Source: Ixodes scapularis (taxonomy: Eukaryota > Arthropoda > Arachnida > Ixodida > Ixodidae). Taken from it: a stretch of DNA of 64,000 nucleotides. The DNA is taken from NCBI RefSeq assembly GCF_016920785.2, contig NW_024609835.1, positions 174,898,995 through 174,962,994 on the forward strand. Reading direction: 5' to 3'. Numbering within the stretch: the stretch's first letter is position 1; the number at the start of each line of letters is the position of its first letter. Shown piece after piece: positions 55,070 to 64,000 of this stretch. The position numbers were made by a program, and so were the translations under genes. The notes under the pieces were generated by a model that ran no database searches, had not been told where the DNA came from, and was given only the letters and a program-made list of their open reading frames with translations.

Positions 55070-56364
55070 TACGATGGGTCCGAGATGGTTATTTGCTTCG
55101 ACGAAACATCTGGTTTCGGTGGTCCGGGATCGGAATATTTCGAGCCGCTCGAATAAAAGGCGAGTAATTTGTGTATAGAGTAGGCTCCTATACTAGATAC
55201 TGTTCCGAAGTCCACAGCGTAGCTGCGAGTTCGACGGGTGTTCCCGAATTGAACGCCAGTACGACATTGTGCGAACGTGGCAGGTTGGACACTTGTATCA
55301 GACATCGCACTGAGTATCGAGAACATATTTACTAAGAAGGCCTTGAGATCAACTGCTCATCGCATGTATACCTGAAGAAGTCGACGAAAGGCGTTACGCA
55401 GGCATAAGCGAAACCGTCTATTTGCGCGCTTCGCATACACCGATGTAAGTCAACTTTTTTTTTTTGCGATACCAATTGCTTCCTCGGTACAAGAATTTGT
55501 GACTATGTGAGAGAACGAAAATGATTCAAAATTTTTTGATTTTCGTTGTGCGCTTCCTATATTTTTGGCTGCCATTCTTACTCAACGTGCAGAGGTAACC
55601 ATTGCCAAAAATGAAACGGCCCGACTTTAAACAATGATGTGCGGCCTCAGTTATAGCAGACAGCGAATGTCACGCGTGCCCAACCAAAAAAGAATAACTC
55701 GCGACATTGTTGCCATGTGCTGTAAATTACCGGCTCAAAAACGAGGAAGAAAATGCATTTAAAATGGCGCCCTAAGAGCAGCACCCCTCGAATATTTGTT
55801 TTACAGCTTGCCCGGCAAATTTCACCTGTCCCGCCTCAATGTAAGCCTCGTAGAAGGCGCCTTTGAAAATTGCCTCCCGTCACAGAAGGCCTCGGCAGAA
55901 ATCTCATAGGAACTCTCGCAAGATTCTCGTTAATTGAGCATGGTCGGTCAAGCACGAACAACGATACGGGCCCGTAATTAAGGGAAGTGGAAGGGGGGGG
56001 GGGGGGGGGGGGGATGCGAGACGAATATTGCATAAACGAATCCCTTTGTTCGAAGGCGGCGTTGAAACAAAAGTGGAATAAATGGTACGAACGTGGTCTG
56101 ACTTTAGAGGCGAGGTGAAGAGACGACACTCATAGCAGATATATATCGGTCAAGAGAGCTGTATCCAATAGGCATACAAAACGCATCGCAAAATTTGCCG
56201 TTCTCTTTGCGTGTAAAAAAAAAAAGAAAGTATCGCCTTTCTTTTTTGTTTGTGTGTTTAGCAACGACGCTTGTATTTCTACATGTTATATAGGCGTTTA
56301 AAAGGAAACGGAACTATAATAAAAATTTTGACCTTTTTTTTTTTTTTTTTGCGAAGTTGTAGAT
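55070..56364. other. Unassigned stretch with G21 run
   Basis: G run at 55993-56013. Several A and T runs. No supported exon. Confidence 0.4.
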
Positions 56365-56745
56365 TTAGCGTTTTAACGCCAGAGCGTTAAGGAGCTCGTG
56401 TCGGAGGAAAGTCGGCGTCGGTAGCGTGACGAGAAAATCAGGTACGCAAAAATACTGATTGGTCGAGAGGGTCATGACGTCATTGCCACATGACCCCGCG
56501 TGAGAATTTTAAACAACACACAACCCTTACGTGAAAAGTGACGCCACGTGTAGAATGAAAGTGATTAAGAAACGTGGCACGTAATGCGAATTAAAGGTCG
56601 CCGCATGCCTCAAATGATTTCACCTTATAAAGCAATTAATTTAATTAAGGAGAATTTCGAAGATTGTTAGGCGGGATTTGGACCCTCGGCCTTTCGGCTG
56701 CAAACCAGAGACGTTACTGACAAGACCACCGTGCCCGCCGCACTT
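56365..56745 (-). repeat. tRNA-headed retroelement, about 380 bp
   Basis: The reverse strand starts with a tRNA-like head (GCGGGCACGGTGGTCTTGTC, anticodon-arm-like GGTTTGCAGCC, T-arm-like GAGGGTCCAAATCCC). A TGC (Ala) triplet sits in the anticodon position, but the acceptor stem does not pair. The body contains CATGACGTCATTGCC-type sequence and ends in the small inverted pair TTAACGCTCTGGCGTTAA. Probably a second SINE family, distinct from the Ruka-like one. Confidence 0.5.
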
Positions 56746-56749
56746 TACG

Positions 56750-57902
56750 CTCAGTAGCAAGAGGAGCATTTCAAGCGAATGAGAAGGCGATGCTAAGGGG
56801 CCCGATAACGCTATTTCGCTACTGTATGCAATCTAATATTGGGCTTCCTGACCTACTTAACCGCAAAAAAAAAAAATCGCGTATTTCTTTTACTATTTTT
56901 TTTTTCTAACTTCCATTACAAACGAGCGTTTTCGCAGCCTTTCACCCCTTTCACCCCGTAGTCATCACCGCCAGTGTAAAGTTATTTGCATGTGTTTCGA
57001 TTCTTTCCTGCCCAAAAACCAGCTGAGACTAGAACCGCTCATTTTCCCCTCCATAGCCTCCACTGAAGACATTTCATCCTTGAATACCGCCATGACTGGA
57101 CACTTTTCCAATTCTGCACTTCATTAATTCGTAACGCTATGCTTTTTTTTATCATTCATGCGGGACTGATACAATTTTGGGAGAAAAAAATAAACATGAA
57201 AAAGAAATGTGGCAAGTATCAATGAAGATTGCACAGCTGATTTTTATGTGTGATCATGGTTGTCAACCATACTTTGCCTGTCAAATGTCATATTATAAAT
57301 TGCATCGTCTTTTTTTTTATTCTATTCGACGATTTGGCAGAAAACGATATTTTAACTCAATGAATGTCACATTCCTTGAGTTAATAGCATATAGCAGCCG
57401 ACGATATTTTGTGTCTTGTGTGTATAATCCGTGTGAACAATATGGGCGACTGTCTTAAACCGCTTCAAATTGTAAGATTCAGAGACAGTGAAAAACAAGT
57501 TAAGCTTTGGATTTTTCTTCTTACTTGTCTTTTGTGTGGTGTTATGGGATATAAGTCATACATCCGCATGCTTTTTTAGTTTGTTTTTTTCAGTGGTACT
57601 GATTACAAACACTGTGCTTTAATCGCGCATTTTAGGACATCACTTTTGTGCGAGTGATGGCTATAAGCGCTACAAGTAAAGGCGTTGCCGGTAAGGCTTT
57701 GCTTTTACTCCGCAATGTAATAACGAACTTATTACGTTTTCAAGAAAATCACGGATGACGTACTTACTTTAATTATTTTGAGTAATGGGTAGCGAAATCA
57801 CGTTCTTCGTTTCATCTTCCCAAAGCTTAAAAATATAATTTTTGTTTTTAAATTTTGATTCAAATTTAAAACAAAACTTTGCCTCTTTTTCCGCACGCAA
57901 AC
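56750..57902. other. AT-rich unassigned stretch
   Basis: No supported feature. Confidence 0.4.
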
Positions 57903-58215
57903 ACTCCCCCAGACTTGCACGTAAGGCGTTACAAGTAATGGATTACTTGTAATCGATTACATTTTACTGTAATTTTGTAACGCTTCAATTACTTCCTTTA
58001 AGGAGTAACGATCCTTGTAATTGATTTACTTTTTTCCAGTGATCGATCACAATATTACTGATTGCAACTTTTTAAAATTCTTTGGGGGTGCCGTGGGGAA
58101 AGGGGTGGGGGGGGGGGGGGGGGGGGTAGATGTATTGGAGTCACTCAGCTCTAGGTGACGGTCAATTTTTTTTTTTTTTTTTTCGAAACCACTAAGCACG
58201 GGATTTCGAGCGTTA

Positions 58216-58520
58216 CACTCTAAAAAAAGCCCGTGCATCCACTTTCCTGCACAACACTCGGACAGCCAATCACCGCAACTTACGCAGGCAGCTCAGCGAA
58301 TGACGATGCCGAAACATGTTTAGACCAAAAAACGCAATCTGAGTTGTGACATTAAGCAATGCAAGCGTCACGTTTTGCATTGTTTAACTCAGACTGCGAT
58401 TTTGTTTAGACTGAACATATGTTTCGGCATCGCCATTCGCTGAGCTGCCTCCGTAAGTTGCGGTGATTGGCTGTCCGAGTGTTGTGCAGGAAAGTGGATG
58501 CACGGGTTTTTTTTAGAGTG
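58216..58520. mobile_element. Tc1/mariner-type fold-back MITE (F1), copy 3, complete
   Basis: Starts CACTCTAAAAAAAGCCCGTG and ends TTTTTTTAGAGTG, flanked by TA on both sides (58214-58215, 58521-58522). Arms of about 150 bases. Best preserved F1 copy of its subtype and the same subtype as 1-167. Confidence 0.88.
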
Positions 58521-58552
58521 TAGTGGGCCACTTCACTATGCTTCGTTTCCTG

Positions 58553-58846
58553 CACTCTAAGAAATGCTTGCGCGTCTACTTACCCACAAAACACTTAAAG
58601 AGCCAATCTCTGCGACCTACGAAATGAGCTCGGCGAATGATGATGCGGAACATCCGTTTAGACCTCAAAATTAAGTCTGCATTGGGGCATTACGCAATGG
58701 AAAGCGTGATGCCGCAGTGCAGACTTAATTTTTAGGTCTAAACGGATGTTCCGCCTCATCATTCGCCGAGCTCATTTCGTAGGTCGCAGAGATTGGCTCT
58801 TTGAGTGTTTTGTGGGTAAGTAGACGCGCAGGCATTTCTTAGAGTG
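58553..58846. mobile_element. Tc1/mariner-type fold-back MITE (F1), copy 4
   Basis: Starts CACTCTAAGAAATGCTTGCG, ends CAGGCATTTCTTAGAGTG. Arms about 130 bases. Same subtype as 13205-13527. Flanked by TG on both sides rather than TA. It lies only 32 bases from copy 3. Confidence 0.85.
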
Positions 58847-59334
58847 TGGGTACATTTTCTTTTGGTACACTGGAGACTACGTTCGGGGGTATGAAAACTG
58901 ACCTTATCCAGCCTCCTTGTGGGTAATGTATTTAAACAGCGCTCTTTCCATTTTATTTCATTTTTTCAGGAGAGCGATTAAGTGTGTTGGGCGTCACTCA
59001 CTCTGATCTAAGCAAAAACAATCAAGGCTTTTTTTTCTCTTTTTTCGGGACAGCTGAGTTAGCTCGAGACCCTAAGGATTATGTTCATGTAATAAAAAAG
59101 GTTGAATGAAAAGCAACGTGGGAAGTGATCGATTATTTTGAGTAATTTTTCGATTACTTTTTTGAGGCTGTAATTGTAATCGTAATCGGTTACTTTTTAC
59201 AGCGAAGTAATTGTAATTGTAATCGGTTACTTTTTTTTCAGTAACGTGTACAAGTCCGACTCCCACTATCTTGAAATATGCTTATGCATTCCCGCAACGT
59301 CAAAACAGAAAAATGTGTTAATTCATAAAAAGTA

Positions 59335-59486
59335 ACGCAAATTTAACGCGCGTTACTTGATATCTGTAACGGTAACGCGTTATTTCTATTTTACTGTTAC
59401 TAAAGGTAATGCGTTTCTTTTATTTCGATATAACGATGAACTTATATTCGTTACTTCTTTTTTTTTCGGTAGCGCCTACAACGCTG
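59335..59486. mobile_element. hAT right-end fragment
   Basis: GTAACG-rich and ends CGCCTACAACGCTG, reversed CAGCGTTGTAGGCGCTACC, matching the right end of 25314-26583 (CAGTGTTGGAGGCGTTACCC). No left partner found nearby. Confidence 0.55.
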
Positions 59487-59489
59487 CTT

Positions 59490-62035
59490 AGTACCCACCA
59501 ATTCTGAAACGGCCCATGGGCCTAGACAGTTGAAAAATAAATAAAATAAGCCAACAAAAATATACCGACCCGGTGTTTTCTAGCACCGGTACTTGTAGAA
59601 AGCGACATCCTGTCGCGTTTCTAACCCGTCCTTTTCACCACGCCTCTAAAAAAGTATGTCAGAGAGATCCGTATCCGACACAGCTTACAGATATCACGCC
59701 TCGTATCGCCGAACGCACGTTGTACGGCCTCACTGTAAACCAGGGGTTTGCAATATGCATCACACTTCCTCGATTGCGCCAGATTACGTGAATTCTGGCA
59801 ACGTCTACGGTACATTGTTGGCTTGAACAAAAATTGGAAAACTAAAACAGAAAAGCGCACGATATTCGGAATATAAAAAAAATTAGTGCAAAAAAAAGAA
59901 AACGTTATTATTTGTTGCTCGTAAATAGAACATATCGTATTGCTAAAATCAATTTTGCAATTTCCGGACAATAAACGTACACACACGTGTTTTATTAAAA
60001 TATATCTAGTACATTTCTTTCTCTTTTATTCGATTTTCGCGTGATTTTCGGTTTGGTTCTTTGTCCACGTGTTCCAAGTTTCGCCGGATAAAGAGGCTCA
60101 CAAGCGCATTAACAAACACACAGAAGTAACATCTGCCGTCTTAGTTGCAGTGTTAAGAGAAAGAAGCGCGTAAGAAGGGCGAGAAGGAGGAACCAAACAG
60201 AGAAAGAGGGGGAAGAAAGCGCCTAACCCTAATTCCTGATAACTTAATCGAGGCGAAAGAGGCGTCTAACCTGAGCGGTTCTGCCGTGGCCTGCGGTGAT
60301 ACTTGTTTATCTATTTGAGAAGGAGCGCTCTTCGAAAGCGCCGCACTCCTCCTCAGGGCATCCACGACGAGGCCTTGAACTTGGTCAGGGACGAAGCTCG
60401 CTCCAGAGGCAGCTGCTCGTGAGCACCCGTTGGTTCTCGCGTCTCCCCCGGGACGACCACCCTCGGCGCAGTCCTGGTGGCGCTGACTCTCCCTCTCTCT
60501 TTCTGTCTCTCTATCTATATCGCGATCAATTAATGGCTCGACTGCGTCTTGGTGTACACTGCACGCGCTCTGCAGGCTCCCGACTCTGGAGACACGCAGC
60601 CGTCGCTTTTCAAGGTGTTTGTCCTCGTATCGGCTCCGATCGTTTGCTTGGCTGTACGTGTCAACCCGCGAAGCATATACGCAGGAATCTGGTCGTTGCG
60701 ATATGCAAGGTAAACAAAAGGAAGACCTTTTAGTACACTCGCGTTCTAAGGTAACGATGCTTATGAAGGCATGCACAGGAACCTAACCTCACTGAAAACT
60801 GGCTCCTGCGCTTGCACAGTGCCTACACCTGGAGTGGGTAAATGCAGGCTCGTTTGTCAGCAGTACGTTGGCGGATAACCAGCCAGTGAAGTCTGGTTGC
60901 TCGAACAGTGGCGAAATCGAATGCAAAAATGGTGGTCGTTACTCTCATTGTTTCAATCAAGAAACACATATTTCTCTATTTCTGTGTATGAGTGTGAGTG
61001 TCTGTGCGTGTGTATGTGTGCTTTTGCCTTTAGTTGCAACAGAAATACCTGTCTCCTGATGCAAGACCTCTGCCTCCTTTTATACATATCAAAAGTATCT
61101 TTGCTTTGTATGTCAATTTTTATGTTTTTGTTGTCATAGGCGTAGACTTCGGGGGGGGGGGGGGGGCGGTTTTCCTCTTATTTTTTTTTTGTTTCACGTC
61201 ATTTTGTTATTTGTTCTACGTTCTACAATGCGCACAGGTTCTTACAAACGTATTACAAATAGTTCTTCCAAAGATAATCTTCTTACCCGACTACTGTGCG
61301 TTGTTGATGAACAAATAAATACACTACCGGAAGTCTACTAAGGCGCCAAATAGTGTGGCGCCCTCGTGGTACCAACTCCCAACGAGCTCGGTGATTGCGT
61401 CGGCCAAACAGGTCGCTGAGTAAGCGACCAGCTCCTGGAGCATCACAAAAAACAGAAGAGGCAGCCGCACCCATCAATCAGCACCCGATAGACACGCAAT
61501 GAAAAACGGGAACGTCGCAGTTACGCTCCCGACTCACGGCGATGCTTGTAAATTTTGTGAACGCGTCGGGAGGGAGATTGTAGAGGCCTTTCGAATGGTG
61601 ACGAGCCCGCAAATCATCCGCTCGTGGTCTCTTTTGCTCAGAAACACCTCGGGGCCCCGGCGACTCGACTGATGCCATTTTATTTCTAAATTATCGGCCC
61701 TCCTCTTTCTTCCAATGCTTGAAAGTCGTGGCTTCACAAAATGCCCCCCCCCCCCCCCCCCGGAAAAAAATTCCTGGCTACGGGCCTGCTACTACGTAAT
61801 GGTTGTCTTGCTCCGTCGTCGATGCAGCCTGAGGTGAAGAATCGCGTTGCAGCTGCTCTCCTTTTGGAAGGATCGACAAGCGGTTGCTAAAACGAGTCTT
61901 GTATCACCTGCGATATCGCGGCAGCCTCCCATTCCTTCGACGGAAGTTTAAAAAAGAGAGAGCGGGGCAATTTTGGAAATACCAGAAATATAGGACAACG
62001 TGAACGAGTTACTTTTCGAACATGTGTTAGTGAAT
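59490..62035. other. Unassigned stretch
   Basis: CT-rich run at about 60485-60515. CpG-moderate segment 60230-60670 with antisense frames. G run 61151-61166 and C run 61744-61761. No exon I can support. Confidence 0.4.
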
Positions 62036-62038
62036 TCA

Positions 62039-62072
62039 CAGATTAGTGAACCTATGTAGGTTCACTAATCTG
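62039..62072. repeat. Perfect hairpin, 16-base arms
   Basis: CAGATTAGTGAACCTA, two-base spacer, then exact complement. Isolated. Confidence 0.85.
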
Positions 62073-62269
62073 CTAAGAACGCTCGCCATTTTTACCGAAG
62101 GCTTCAGGGTAGATGCTACCGCTTTGGGGGAAAGGAGGCAGACTGAAGCGCATTGAAGGTGCGAGAATTTGACCTGTAAATTTTTTTTATTACCCTAATA
62201 GGGCATTGATAGCACCATTTGTTTTGAGGAAGATCGGTGGCCGAGAGCCAACAATATAGACGAATAAAT

Positions 62270-62375
62270 ATCGGTGGCCCAGTGGGATAACCCACAGCAG
62301 CTCGGAGCACGGGGGGCGAAAGCTCGTACTGCAGAGCCCAGGAATCCCGAATCCAATCCCTCTGTTTCCTCTATT
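62270..62375 (+). repeat. tRNA-derived SINE (Ruka-like), copy 3, truncated
   Basis: A box TGGCCCAGTGG (62275-62285), GGGCGAAAGCTCGTACTGCA, B-box-like GAATCCAATCCC (62349-62360). The body after the B box is lost. A second A-box-like GATCGGTGGCCGAGAG lies about 40 bases upstream (62233), suggesting a partial head duplication. Confidence 0.65.
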
Positions 62376-62809
62376 TTTGTTTTTCTTTTTGTCGTCAAAA
62401 TGTTTTTTTTTATTTGTTTTATAAATCTGGTCAATGTATTGGTGGCTAATTTGGCTTCTTGGCAGGTTTGCCACGGGCCGAGGAGTCGTGGAAGAGATAT
62501 CGGCCGTCCGGAGATTGATTGCAAACACGTCTTTATTGTATTGTATTGTCCTTATTGTACGTCCCTAGGGAGAGTATTGATGTATAAGGATTAGGAAGGG
62601 CGCTATTTGCCTCCGTTTTTACTGAATGAATTTTGGTGGACGGGGGCGCTGGAGGGGTTGCCAAGTGTCACCGAGGCTTTGACGTGGTCTCGGTGTTTAA
62701 GCGCTTAACGCCATAGCATTGCGTTACTAGCAGAAGCTCATGCCGTCAATTTGAGCGAAAATTGAGCAGGCGTCCGCGCGGCCCCGCAATCCGCAGATAT
62801 CAGATTCAC

Positions 62810-63020
62810 AATAAGTCATTAATAATAGAAACTCTTAGCAAACCGTTACCGTGTTCCGCGTACCCCACTACCGGAGCCTTTGAAGCATGCGTTTAAGCGC
62901 ACGCCCCACGTTCACGGAATCCCCCAGGCGCGCGCTTGAAAACATGCTTCAAAGGCGCCGGTAGTGCAGTACGCGGAACAAGGTAACGGGTTGCTAAAAG
63001 TCCCTACCATTACGATTAGA
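62810..63020. mobile_element. Fold-back element, about 210 bp
   Basis: Arms include TAGCAAACCGTTACCGTGTT, CGCGTACCCCACTACCGG and GCCTTTGAAGCATG on the left, with complements inverted on the right. Arms of at least 54 bases, roughly 85 percent alike. Loop about 55 bases, itself GC-rich. No target duplication resolved. Confidence 0.7.
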
Positions 63021-63239
63021 CCCAAGCGTCAAATCCTTACTAAAATTGTGGGACAACAAGTGTCCTGTGCGGTTAGTATTTGTATAAGGGACAAACAACG
63101 GTACCTCAATGCACAAATTAAGACTCGTGTATTACATCCCCCCCCCCCCCCCCCCCTCCTTCCAATTTGCCGTTTCGCTACATTTCGGTTTAGAGTGTAA
63201 CGAGGAACGTAAGCGAAACGACGACAAGCGTAACGGAAA

Positions 63240-63565
63240 CGGCGTTTGGCCGGGGGCACCTGCGCTGATCCGGGGCGCCCCTCGGTGAGGGCAGGTGAGC
63301 AGGCTCGCCCCGGCGGCGCCCCGCGCGGATGCCGATCACGTCGGCTCCCGGTCCGCGGTGGCCGCCGCGGGCGGCTCGTTAGCGCCGGTCAAGCGGACCC
63401 TGCCCCGTCCCGCGGCCGGGAGCTGCCCCCGAACACGGCTCTAATGGGACATACGGACAGCTGCGCTCTGCCGCCCGACCTGTGTGCTGGGCGGCCGGGC
63501 GTTGAACGAGCCGCTCTGCGGAGAGATAAAGATGTCGTCTTTACGGGTGTCCGTTTAGGACGCAC
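63240..63565 (+). promoter_or_regulatory. CpG island with donor-like sites, possible first-exon region
   Basis: Strongly CpG-rich. A stop-free forward frame runs to CGCAC|GTGAGT at 63566, and another donor-like CAG|GTGAGC lies at 63294. Together these suggest a gene start reading right, past the window edge. The frame has no clear ATG near its beginning and its translation is Arg/Gly/Pro-rich without a domain, so a non-coding 5' exon is as likely. Confidence 0.3.
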
Positions 63566-63574
63566 GTGAGTCGA

Positions 63575-64000
63575 AGCCTCGCTTTAATCACGCTCCTAAT
63601 TTTCTTTTGTAGTCGGCACGTGTGTGTACACGCTGTTGACCGAGGTCACCGCATGCGTGGGTGGGCATGGACTGGACTGAGAAGGAAGTGCACTCCGTCT
63701 TGTGTGGCCTGGTGGTACTCGCTGAGAGGGTATGGTGGAGGAAGCTTCTTCGGGCCTGTTAGTTTGTCTGTCTACGTGTCAGTGAATCGAAGAATGTGTC
63801 CCAGTAGTAGTTACGAATGAAGTTCACGCACACGGGCTAAGAAGAAGTAAGCGCGAGTGAACTGAGAGTTTCTTCCATGCTGAGACCATAAGACGAACGT
63901 TCACAAACACCAAGGTATCAGGCCATTTGGGCATCGCCGCTAGGCTTAGGAGTCGTGTGATGTCTTGTAACACGCTTCGTGCGCTTTGTGGGTAAAAAAT
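63575..64000. other. Unassigned right edge
   Basis: Mixed composition. Would be intron if the donor at 63566 is used. No acceptor or exon seen. Confidence 0.3.

Larger units (their letters stand above)
57911..59258. mobile_element. hAT-like element containing two nested MITEs
   Basis: Left end AGACTTGCACGTAAGGCGTT, right end reversed CGGACTTGTACACGTTAC, both leading into (TAATCGATTAC)-type degenerate repeats. Flanks ACTCCCCC and ACTCCCAC agree in 7 of 8 positions. Apart from the nested F1 copies the interior contains a 20-base G run (58107-58126) and a T run. No transposase. Confidence 0.55.

Noticed and set aside
54340..55178. Frames of 117-206 codons in the CpG island
   Set aside because: Same pattern of stop-poor GC-rich DNA on both strands; compositionally Arg/Pro/Ala-rich with no domain.
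56670..56741. Functional tRNA-Ala gene on the reverse strand
   Set aside because: The acceptor stem does not pair and the head continues into a 300-base retroelement body.

Overview
The window looks like repeat-dense, non-coding DNA from a large arthropod genome, most likely a hard tick. The organism call is inference. It rests on short interspersed elements with tRNA-like A and B boxes that resemble the tick Ruka type, many elements bounded by TTAA + AGGG termini, and dispersed modules starting ATGCGAAAGCATT. I see no bacterial operon, rRNA gene, intact tRNA gene or complete multi-exon gene. Open frames are short, and most lack an ATG or are antisense to one another.

Layout. 0-6 kb: two abutting fold-back elements that share a TA, a diverged hAT-like stretch, and TTAA-bounded repeats. 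6-14 kb: a CA/CACG microsatellite, copies of repeat A and repeat B, and a TTAA element carrying a nested Tc1/mariner-type MITE. 14-18 kb: mixed low-copy DNA, a module with a conserved reading frame, and a CpG island. 18.2-18.95 kb: a satellite whose unit is itself a palindrome. 20.4-21.2 kb: a long, recent inverted repeat. 25.3-26.6 kb: a hAT-type element with a perfect 8-bp target duplication and two nested insertions. 27.1-27.8 kb: a clean TTAA element beside a possible 45-codon exon. 28.5-32.2 kb: a 3.7-kb array of 83-bp monomers, each built from seven degenerate 12-mers, with a six-monomer higher-order repeat. 37-40.3 kb: a SINE, a TIR element, a second 12-mer block, another TTAA element, an AT-hook exon and a retroposon-like insertion. 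41.6-50 kb: CpG islands, a possible signal-peptide ORF, two more AT-hook exon copies (one with a good splice donor, one broken), and inverted duplications. 51-64 kb: a third repeat B, a tRNA-headed retroelement, a hAT-like element containing two tandem MITEs, a third SINE, and a CpG island at the right edge.

Nothing here forms an operon. The coherent theme is layered mobile-element insertion whose order can partly be read from the nesting. The most likely coding pieces are three related AT-hook exons (39.6, 43.5 and 49.9 kb), a short exon-like ORF at 26.9-27.0 kb, and a signal-peptide-like ORF in a CpG island at 41.9 kb; all are low to moderate confidence. The most unusual sequences are the 12-mer/83-mer array, the palindromic satellite, and at least fifteen poly-G or poly-C runs of 11-25 bases. 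Element ends were judged by eye and may be off by a few to tens of bases.
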